The notes beneath the pieces are model-generated. The model was not told where the DNA came from. It did no database searches and saw only the letters and a list, made by a program, of their open reading frames with translations. 8,323 nucleotides of DNA from Acidimicrobiia bacterium (lineage in GTDB: Bacteria; Actinomycetota; Acidimicrobiia; Spongiisociales; SHLN01): positions 1 through 8,323 of the forward strand of contig SHLN01000113.1 in assembly GCA_004283105.1 (NCBI GenBank). The letters are read 5' to 3'. This document shows, one piece after another, positions 1 to 5,482 of the stretch; positions within the stretch are counted from its first letter, which is position 1; the number at the start of each line of letters is the position of its first letter. The position numbers and the translations under genes are program-made.

Positions 1-52
1 AGCCGGGGGGACTGACCTGGGAAGGCGATCGGCGGAAGACAGGTGGGCGAGT

Positions 53-86
53 CTTGGCAACCTGCAGGCGCGAAGCGCCTGCCAAG
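53..86 (-). repeat. Second hairpin, abutting the first, same GCGAAGC core
   Basis: CAGGCGC (65-71), loop GAA (72-74) and GCGCCTG (75-81) form a perfect 7-bp stem. The outer arms CTTGG (53-57) and CCAAG (82-86) add five pairs across a 7-base bulge (58-64). It ends exactly where the neighbouring hairpin begins. Beyond it, bases 1-52 have no minus-strand ATG or GTG start, no U-tract and nothing else I recognise. Confidence 0.6.
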
Positions 87-111
87 CTAGGTGAAGCGAA
101 GCTTCATCTAG
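87..111 (-). repeat. Hairpin at the pilC stop codon
   Basis: Two 11-base arms (87-97 and 101-111) flank a 3-base loop. All positions pair except 91/107, which is G·U in plus-strand RNA and C/A in the mRNA. The pilC stop codon (110-108) is inside the stem. No U-tract follows on the minus strand, so a canonical intrinsic terminator is not supported. The plus-strand apex reads GCGAAGC, a DNA heptamer known to form unusually stable mini-hairpins. Confidence 0.65.
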
Positions 112-1328
112 CCAACGACGTTGACCAGATTGAACATCGGGAGGTAGAGGGCGACGAGGATGCCGCCGACGGTCATACCCATGAATGCGATGAGCAGCGG
201 TTCGAGGAGGCTGGTAAGGGCATCGACCGTGTCGTTGACCTCCTGGTCGTAGAACGACGCCACCTTCTCGAGCATGGCGTCGACCGCCCCGGTCTCCTCA
301 CCGACGGCAATCATCTGCACCACCATCGAAGGAAAGACCTTGTGACTTGCCAGCGGGACGGCCAGGGAATCACCGTCTTTGACGGACTTGGCCACGTCGG
401 CCACGGCTTCACCGACGATGGCGTTTCCGGAGACATCCTCAACGATTTCCATCGCCTGGAGGATGGGTACGCCGGTGCGCAGGAGGACGCCGAGCGTGGA
501 GGAGAAGCGGCTGATCGCCGTCTTGTGGACGACTCCACCGAACACGGGCATCTTCAGTTTGAAGGAGTCCCACACCCGCCGCCCGGGCGGGGTGTTGATC
601 CAACGCCGGAAGGCCCATACCGAAGCTCCGATCAGCGGGAAGACGATGAACCAGTAGTTCTTGAGGGCGTCTGAGCCACCAATGAGGATCTTGGTTGGAA
701 CCGGCAGTTCCCCACCGGCACCGGCATAGAGATCCTGGAAGATCGGGACCACGAAGACGAGCATGGCGAGAACCACCATCGCCACCATTGACAGCACCAC
801 GACCGGGTAGGCCATGGCCGACTTGATCTTGCTGCGCAGCGCCACCTGGTTCTCGAGGGCATTGGCGAGTCGAATCAGCGTGTCGTCCAGCACACCACCT
901 GCCTCGCCGGCTCGAACCATCGAGGTATACAGCGTAGAGAAGGCCTTCGGGTGCTTCTCGAGCGCCGTCGAGAGCCCAACTCCTCGTTCGACGTCGCGCC
1001 GGACCTCGCCGATGATCTTGGCGAGCGGCTTGGACTCGGTTTGCTCCTCGAGGACCGACAATGACCTGAGCAGGGAAAGACCGGCGTTGATCATGGTGGC
1101 GAACTGCCGGCTGAAGACCGACACGTCCTTCGCCTTCACCCGGTCACTGAGACCCGGGATATTGATCTCCATCTGAAGGCTGGAATTCTTGACCTCTTCA
1201 ACCGCCAGCGGCACGGCGCCCTTCTCACGAAGTGCCTTTACGACCGCGTCCTTCGACGATCCCTCGATCTGGCCTTCAGTGACCTTGCCGGTCTTGTCCC
1301 TGGCGCGGTATTCAAAGGTCGTGGCCAT
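108..1328 (-). CDS. pilC: Type IV pilus inner-membrane platform protein PilC (GspF family)
   Basis: PilC is the inner-membrane platform on which PilB and PilT act to add or remove pilins. The 406-residue product begins with the soluble FEYRARDKTGKVTEGQIEG segment (5-23), followed by two GspF domains (about 70-193 and 273-395). Their duplicated signature is visible as VRAGEAGGVLDDTL (138-151) and VGEETGAVDAMLEK (342-355). Hydrophobic segments at about 172-197, 225-241 and 374-396 fit the three-helix topology of the family. Length matches the usual 400-410. The start ATG (1328) directly follows the pilT TAA and has GGGAGG seven bases upstream. The gene ends in TAG at 110-108, which sits inside a hairpin. 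The order pilB-pilT-pilC is a common motor arrangement; pilins, prepilin peptidase and PilM/N/O are not seen and may lie past base 1. Confidence 0.96.
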   Translation of the reverse strand: MATTFEYRARDKTGKVTEGQIEGSSKDAVVKALREKGAVPLAVEEVKNSSLQMEINIPGLSDRVKAKDVSVFSRQFATMINAGLSLLRSLSVLEEQTESKPLAKIIGEVRRDVERGVGLSTALEKHPKAFSTLYTSMVRAGEAGGVLDDTLIRLANALENQVALRSKIKSAMAYPVVVLSMVAMVVLAMLVFVVPIFQDLYAGAGGELPVPTKILIGGSDALKNYWFIVFPLIGASVWAFRRWINTPPGRRVWDSFKLKMPVFGGVVHKTAISRFSSTLGVLLRTGVPILQAMEIVEDVSGNAIVGEAVADVAKSVKDGDSLAVPLASHKVFPSMVVQMIAVGEETGAVDAMLEKVASFYDQEVNDTVDALTSLLEPLLIAFMGMTVGGILVALYLPMFNLVNVVG

Positions 1329-2858
1329 TTAGCCGCCTCCCAGGAGATGCTTGAGCCCCTCGGGATCGGCGCAGCGCTCGAAGGCGAGCTCGCGAGTGAT
1401 CTTGCCGCGCTGGACGAGTTCGGCGAGCGACTGGTCCATCGTCTGCATGCCGTGTTTTGAGCCGGCCTGCATGGCAGAGGGGATCTGATGCACTTTGCCA
1501 TCGCGGATCTGATTGCGAATGGCGGCCGTGGCGATCATCACTTCGACTCCGACGATCCGTCCCTGCCCGTCGGCGGTGGGAAGAAGCTGCTGGCTGACGA
1601 CGGCCTGGATCGAACTTCCGAGCTGGACCCGGACCTGTGACTGCTGGTGTGATGGGAACACGTCGATCACCCGATCGATCGACTGCGGGGCGCTCTGGGT
1701 ATGGAGGGTTCCGAACACGAGGTGACCGGTCTCGGCGGCGGTGAGGGCGGCACTGATTGTCTCGAGGTCGCGCATCTCCCCCACCAGGATGACGTCGGGG
1801 TCCTGGCGAAGCACGTGCTTGAGGGCGTCGTTGAAGCTGAACGTGTCGGTCCCGACCTCCCGTTGGTTGACGATCGCCTTCTTGTGCTTGTGCAGGAACT
1901 CGATCGGGTCTTCGATCGTCATGATGTGAACGGAGCGCTCCTCGTTGATGAGGTTGACGATCGACGCAAGCGTCGTCGACTTGCCCGAGCCGGTCGGACC
2001 GGTGACGAGCACGAGGCCGCGGTGAAGGCTGGCGAGGCTGCTCACAATCGGTGGCATTCCCAGGTCGGCCGGGCTCACGATCTCGTTTGGAATCGCACGC
2101 AACACGGCTCCCACCGAGTCACGCTGAAAGAACACGTTCACCCGGAACCGGCCGTGGCCCGGGACGGGGTGGGAGGCGTCGAGCTCACGGTTCTCCTCCA
2201 GCCGCTGGCGCTGGTCGGCGGTCAGAATCCCGTAGATCATCCGCCGCAGCTCGGCCGGCATCATCAGACCGAATTCTTCGAGCGGTCGAAGGTGGCCGTT
2301 GACCCGGATCTGCGGCGGCGTTCCCGCCGTCATGTGCAGGTCGGAGCCGGCATTCTCCATGAGGACCTTGAGAAGGTCGTTGAGGTGAATTTCTTCGGAG
2401 ACCTCGATCGGGGCCGATTCGTCCTCCAGAATGAAATAGTCCCCGAGCACCCGGTCGATCGACCGCTTGGTGGCGAGTGCGATCGACACCGGACTACCAC
2501 AGGCGGTCTCGAGCGTTTCACGCAGATGGTCGGTGAACGGATCGGCTACCGCCACCACGACCCCGTCGTCTGCCGTCGCTATCGGCACCGCCACCAGCTG
2601 GCGTGCGGTCCGGGCGTCGATCCGGTTGAGGGCATCGGGTTGGATGATCGCATTCTCGAGATCGATGTAGCTTAGACCGAGCTGGTCGGCCACGACCCCG
2701 AGCAGGTCTCCGTCGGTCACATGACCTGAGGAGACGAGGAGCTTGGCGAGGGGAACCCCGGCGGAGCTCTCCTGGACGAGCAGTTCTTCGAGAACATCCC
2801 GGCTCAACAGTCTCTTGTTGACCAGCGCCTCGCCGAGTTGACGGCTGACTCGGCTCAT
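1329..2858 (-). CDS. pilT: PilT-type pilus retraction ATPase with extra N-terminal MshEN-like domain
   Basis: PilT hexamers power pilus disassembly and hence retraction and twitching. The core (about 158-509) is clearly PilT-like: SDLHMTAGTPPQIRVNGHLR (172-191), Walker A GPTGSGKST (287-295), Asp box TIEDPIE (314-320), Walker B DVILVGEMRD (355-364), His box TGHLVFGTLHT (377-387) and the PilT-specific AIRN motif (446-453, reading AIRNQIRD where AIRNLIRE is usual). It lacks the PilB zinc cysteines. The oddity is length: 509 residues against about 345-370 for classical PilT. The extra 140-odd residues start with RQLGEALVNKRLLS and align with the PilB N-terminal domain. The ATG at 2858 overlaps the pilB stop as ATGA. 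A longer in-frame reading to 2927 would overlap pilB by 73 bases and has no conserved content. It ends in TAA at 1331-1329, abutting pilC. Confidence 0.93.
   Translation of the reverse strand: MSRVSRQLGEALVNKRLLSRDVLEELLVQESSAGVPLAKLLVSSGHVTDGDLLGVVADQLGLSYIDLENAIIQPDALNRIDARTARQLVAVPIATADDGVVVAVADPFTDHLRETLETACGSPVSIALATKRSIDRVLGDYFILEDESAPIEVSEEIHLNDLLKVLMENAGSDLHMTAGTPPQIRVNGHLRPLEEFGLMMPAELRRMIYGILTADQRQRLEENRELDASHPVPGHGRFRVNVFFQRDSVGAVLRAIPNEIVSPADLGMPPIVSSLASLHRGLVLVTGPTGSGKSTTLASIVNLINEERSVHIMTIEDPIEFLHKHKKAIVNQREVGTDTFSFNDALKHVLRQDPDVILVGEMRDLETISAALTAAETGHLVFGTLHTQSAPQSIDRVIDVFPSHQQSQVRVQLGSSIQAVVSQQLLPTADGQGRIVGVEVMIATAAIRNQIRDGKVHQIPSAMQAGSKHGMQTMDQSLAELVQRGKITRELAFERCADPEGLKHLLGGG
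1336..1341 (-). promoter_or_regulatory. Ribosome binding site for pilC within the end of pilT
   Basis: GGGAGG lies seven bases before the pilC ATG (1328) and overlaps the last glycine codons of pilT. It supports this ATG as the start and indicates that pilC has its own ribosome entry despite the zero-base gap to the pilT stop. Confidence 0.7.
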
Positions 2859-4516
2859 GCCACCACTCTCATGATTTCCTCCATGGAGGTCATTCCGGCG
2901 GCAACCTTGGCCAACCCGTCTTGCCATAGAGTGGTCATGCCCTGTTCAATTGCGATCTTCTGGATCTCGTCGGACGGTCGACGTTCCACCGCCATGCGCT
3001 GAATGTCCTCGCTCACGAGGAGAACTTCGTGCAGCGCCATCCGCCCTCGATAGCCGGTGTTGGCACACGCCGTGCACCCGCCCGGAAGATACATCTCTTT
3101 CGGGACCTCGATCGAGGCGCTTTCGAATCGTTCGGTGTCGGGGGGTCCGGAAACGCGGCACTTCTCGCACAGGCGGCGAGCGAGTCGCTGGGCAAGCACG
3201 GCGTCGATCGATGACGCCACCAGGTACGGCTCGACGTCCATCTCGATGAGCCGGCCAATACTCGATGACGAGTCGTTCGTGTGCAGCGTCGATAGAACGA
3301 GGTGACCGGTGAGCGCAGCTTCGATGGCGATCTGCGCCGTCTCCCGGTCTCGGATCTCACCAATGAGCGCTATGTCGGGGTCCGCGCGAAGAATCGACCG
3401 GAGCGCCGAGGCGAATGTGAGACCTGCCTTGCGGTTGACTTGAACCTGGGTGATCCCGGCGAGGCGGTACTCGACCGGATCCTCCGTAGTGATGATGTTC
3501 ACTTCGGGTCGGTTGAGGACGTTGAGCGTGGCGTAGAGGGTCGTCGATTTACCGGAACCGGTGGGGCCGGTCACGAGGATCGCGCCATACGGCTTGGTGT
3601 ACGAGGACTCGAATCGCTCCAGGTTGTGCTCGCTGAAGCCAAGGTCGGAGAGTTCGAGCAGGATCGAGCTTCTGTCCAGAATACGAAGCACGACTTTCTC
3701 TCCGTACACCGATGGCAGGGTCGCGACGCGCAGGTCGATCTGGCTGCCCTGCACTTTGAGGCTTATCCGGCCGTCCTGGGGGATCCGCCGCTCTGCGATA
3801 TTGATGTCTGCCATGATCTTGAGGCGGCTGACCATGGCGTTCGTGATCGTGCGAGGGGTGCTCATCGCCTCATGGAGCACGCCGTCGATACGGAACCGTA
3901 CCCGCAACTCCTTCTCACCCGGCTCGATGTGTATGTCAGACGCCCGTTCGTTGATAGCACGGGTGATGATGGTGTTGACCAGCTTGACGACCGGAGCTTC
4001 TTCGATGGAAGCCTCCATCGAAGAAAGATCCTCGACTTCGGCCTGGTCGTCGAGCAACTCACCAAGGTCAGAGACGGCGTCATCGAACTGAGCCATGCGA
4101 GAGATGGCATCCTCGACCTCGGTGCGGGTTGCGACCTTGGGGAGAACATCCATGCCGGTGATGGCGCGAATGTCGTCGATGGCGAGAACGTTGGCCGGGT
4201 CGGCCATGGCAACGATCAGGCTTCCGTCTTCGAAGCCGATCGGGATGGCGGCATAGCGCCTCGCAAGAGCTTCCGGTACGAGCGCCGTTGCCGAGGGATC
4301 TATTGAAACCTCGTCGAGAGAAACGAATTCGAGGCCGATGTGATGTGCCAGCGTCTTGACGAGGTCGGTTTCCTTGACGAACCCTTCCTCGACGAGGATC
4401 CTTCCGAGGGGAAGGCTGGTCTCGGCTTGTATCTCTGTGGCACGATCAAGATCTGCCCGACTCAGCAGGCCTTCCTGAAGCAGCATCGTGCCGAGATGCC
4501 GCGCTTCGGTGGTCAC
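2855..4516 (-). CDS. pilB: Type IV pilus assembly (extension) ATPase PilB
   Basis: PilB is the cytoplasmic hexameric ATPase that drives pilin polymerisation by turning the platform protein PilC. The 553-residue product has an N-terminal GspE_N/MshEN-like domain (about 6-140, with RHLGTMLLQEGLL and LPLGRILVEEGF), an acidic linker (about 143-174), then the secretion-ATPase core: SDIHIEP (193-199), Walker A GPTGSGKST (317-325), Asp box TTEDPVEY (343-350), Walker B DIALIGEIRD (381-390) and His box TGHLVLSTLHT (403-413). A zinc tetracysteine (C450, C453, C481, C484) marks it as PilB/GspE and not PilT. GTG at 4516 is the start because AAGGAG lies five bases upstream and the conserved domain begins there; the longer frame to 4648 runs back into aroE. 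It ends in ATGA overlap with pilT (2858-2855). MshEN-type domains can bind c-di-GMP, but I cannot confirm binding here. Confidence 0.96.
   Translation of the reverse strand: MTTEARHLGTMLLQEGLLSRADLDRATEIQAETSLPLGRILVEEGFVKETDLVKTLAHHIGLEFVSLDEVSIDPSATALVPEALARRYAAIPIGFEDGSLIVAMADPANVLAIDDIRAITGMDVLPKVATRTEVEDAISRMAQFDDAVSDLGELLDDQAEVEDLSSMEASIEEAPVVKLVNTIITRAINERASDIHIEPGEKELRVRFRIDGVLHEAMSTPRTITNAMVSRLKIMADINIAERRIPQDGRISLKVQGSQIDLRVATLPSVYGEKVVLRILDRSSILLELSDLGFSEHNLERFESSYTKPYGAILVTGPTGSGKSTTLYATLNVLNRPEVNIITTEDPVEYRLAGITQVQVNRKAGLTFASALRSILRADPDIALIGEIRDRETAQIAIEAALTGHLVLSTLHTNDSSSSIGRLIEMDVEPYLVASSIDAVLAQRLARRLCEKCRVSGPPDTERFESASIEVPKEMYLPGGCTACANTGYRGRMALHEVLLVSEDIQRMAVERRPSDEIQKIAIEQGMTTLWQDGLAKVAAGMTSMEEIMRVVA
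3998..4025. repeat. Perfect 12-bp inverted repeat inside pilB
   Basis: Plus-strand TTCTTCGATGGA (3998-4009) is followed by a 4-base loop (AGCC) and its exact reverse complement TCCATCGAAGAA (4014-4025). In the mRNA it is a 12-bp stem with loop GGCU, coding for the acidic linker SSMEASIEEA between the N-terminal and ATPase domains of PilB. There is no U-tract on either strand, so it is not a standard terminator. The structure is seen in the sequence; its function is unknown. Confidence 0.8.
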
Positions 4517-4521
4517 GTGTT

Positions 4522-4558
4522 CTCCTTGCCTCTTTCCTCGATGTGTTACGGCAAGGAA
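4522..4558 (-). promoter_or_regulatory. Inverted repeat covering the pilB Shine-Dalgarno
   Basis: In the 53-nt aroE-pilB gap, the mRNA reads UUCCUUGCC (4558-4550), a 19-nt loop, then GGCAAGGAG (4530-4522): eight Watson-Crick pairs plus one U·G. The 3' arm holds the pilB ribosome site AAGGAG (4527-4522), five nt before the GTG start. A competing hairpin is possible in which UUCCUUG (4558-4552) pairs with CGAGGAA (4540-4534, one U·G, 11-nt loop), which would free the site. The 5' arm begins 11 nt after the aroE stop, within reach of a terminating ribosome. The pairing is seen in the sequence; a regulatory role is inference. Confidence 0.55.
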
Positions 4559-4569
4559 TGGGCGGTGCT

Positions 4570-5358
4570 TTAGAGATTCGGCTCCGGCGAGTGGTCGACC
4601 GTGAGCACACCCCGCATGGCTGCGAGTGGCGCCGTCGCTCCGGTCCACAGCTCAAACGAACACGCCGCCTGCGCCAGCAGCATTTCACGCCCGTCTACGG
4701 CCGGAATCCCGAGGGCGACGGCCCGTCTTACTGCTTCAGTGGGGATTCCTCCGTAGGGCATGTCGAAGAGCCCGCTCGCATTCTCGAGGAGCCCGGGTGG
4801 GAGCCCTTCGCCCGTCATGCCGAGCGGTGTCGCGTTCACGACGACGGCCCCTGCGACCTGAGATCCCCACTCAACGCGGTCGGCAGCAACCCCGCTGCGT
4901 TCGATGAGGCGAGCGGCCGCCCGGGGGTGCCTGGTCGAGACGCTGAGAGGCCGTCCTTCGAGGGCGAGCAATGCGGCCGCGGCTGCCCCTCCCCCGCCGA
5001 GAATGAGCGCCGGTCCAGGGGGTAGCTCGCCCCACGCGAGGCGAATCCCGGCAATGTCGGTACTCTCCCCGACCACTGCGCCACCCCGCACGAAGAGCGT
5101 GTTGACGCTGCCGGCTCTAGCTGCCTCGGCGCCGAGCTCATCGACCAACTGCGCCGCCAGTCTCTTGTGTGGCATGGTCACATTCGCCCCATCGAGCCGG
5201 CCATCTCGAAGCTCCTGGACGGCCGTCACCATGCCCTCGGCATCGACCCGACGGGCCTCGTACCGCCCCTCGATCCCGGCCGCCTCGAGCGCGGCGGTAT
5301 GGAGCCGCGGCGAGAGACTGTGATCAATCGGATCACCGAGAACAACTAATCGGAGCAT
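4570..5358 (-). CDS. aroE: Shikimate dehydrogenase (NADP-dependent)
   Basis: AroE reduces 3-dehydroshikimate to shikimate in the chorismate pathway. The 262-residue product shows the shikimate-binding SLSP (14-17), the catalytic lysine in NVTMPHK (K65), the SVNT segment (84-87) and the catalytic aspartate in GESTD (D101). A glycine-rich dinucleotide loop (LGGGGAAAAA, 120-129) and the C-terminal GREMLLAQAACSFELWTG (223-240) complete the fold. Differences from the usual form: STDI replaces NTDG, the loop lacks the arginine of GAGGAARA, and the NRT of the NADP phosphate pocket reads STR, with a later arginine (R145) kept. The ATG at 5358 is chosen because MLRLVVLGDP is where the fold begins. There is no Shine-Dalgarno before it (the upstream bases are pyrimidine-rich), so initiation may be leaderless or weak. 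A GTG at 5400 gives a 14-residue extension without homology. The stop is TAA at 4572-4570. Confidence 0.94.
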   Translation of the reverse strand: MLRLVVLGDPIDHSLSPRLHTAALEAAGIEGRYEARRVDAEGMVTAVQELRDGRLDGANVTMPHKRLAAQLVDELGAEAARAGSVNTLFVRGGAVVGESTDIAGIRLAWGELPPGPALILGGGGAAAAALLALEGRPLSVSTRHPRAAARLIERSGVAADRVEWGSQVAGAVVVNATPLGMTGEGLPPGLLENASGLFDMPYGGIPTEAVRRAVALGIPAVDGREMLLAQAACSFELWTGATAPLAAMRGVLTVDHSPEPNL

Positions 5359-5413
5359 GAGGAAACGGTAGCCATCAGTACTTCGACTTCGACGACGCAC
5401 TACCCGCGTTCTT

Positions 5414-5441
5414 GCGAGGGACGAAGGACGAAGGACGAGGG
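5414..5441. repeat. Heptamer tandem repeat array A (4 units, consensus RCGARGG)
   Basis: Read on the plus strand, four 7-bp units follow head to tail: GCGAGGG, ACGAAGG, ACGAAGG and ACGAGGG. The array is in the 124-nt mltG-aroE gap and belongs to no gene. It resembles in style the short heptanucleotide repeats known from cyanobacterial intergenic regions, but I cannot tell whether this unit recurs in this genome. Confidence 0.85.
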
Positions 5442-5446
5442 ACTAC

Positions 5447-5478
5447 GCGAGCAGCAAGCAGCGAGCAGCCAGCAGCGA
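5447..5478. repeat. Heptamer tandem repeat array B (4.5 units, consensus GCVAGCA)
   Basis: Five bases after array A, a second array with the same 7-bp period but a different unit follows: GCGAGCA, GCAAGCA, GCGAGCA, GCCAGCA, then a partial GCGA. It ends five bases from the mltG stop codon (5485-5483). The two arrays share the GCGAG core in some units, which suggests related origin or slippage. Confidence 0.85.
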
Positions 5479-5482
5479 TTCC

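Noticed and set aside
1..52. Start of a further pilus gene or a riboswitch downstream of pilC
   Set aside because: No minus-strand ATG or GTG start is present, and I could not match the conserved blocks of a c-di-GMP riboswitch; the stretch is too short to call.
53..111. Rho-independent terminator after pilC
   Set aside because: Stems are good but no run of U follows on the minus strand (nor on the plus strand), so I list them as hairpins only.
54..674. 206-codon open frame on the plus strand
   Set aside because: Antisense to pilC, beginning inside the hairpin region; composition is typical of a shadow frame.
2452..2465. 14-bp perfect palindrome CGGTCGATCGACCG
   Set aside because: It encodes the conserved SIDRV stretch of PilT and a palindrome of this length is expected about once by chance in a window this size; GATC-rich codons explain it.
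1701..2675. 324-codon open frame on the plus strand
   Set aside because: Antisense shadow of pilT; rich in R, H, D, V and G with no motif, and no ribosome site that I could support.
2859..2927. N-terminal extension of pilT to 2927
   Set aside because: The added 23 residues overlap pilB, have no conserved content, and the ATGA junction at 2858 is the ordinary start for coupled genes.
3302..4306. 334-codon open frame on the plus strand
   Set aside because: It lies entirely antisense to the pilB core with its conserved Walker and zinc motifs. Its translation has no recognisable domain, and long antisense frames are expected in GC-rich coding DNA.
5414..5478. CRISPR array
   Set aside because: The units are 7 bp, contiguous and without spacers, so they are tandem repeats.
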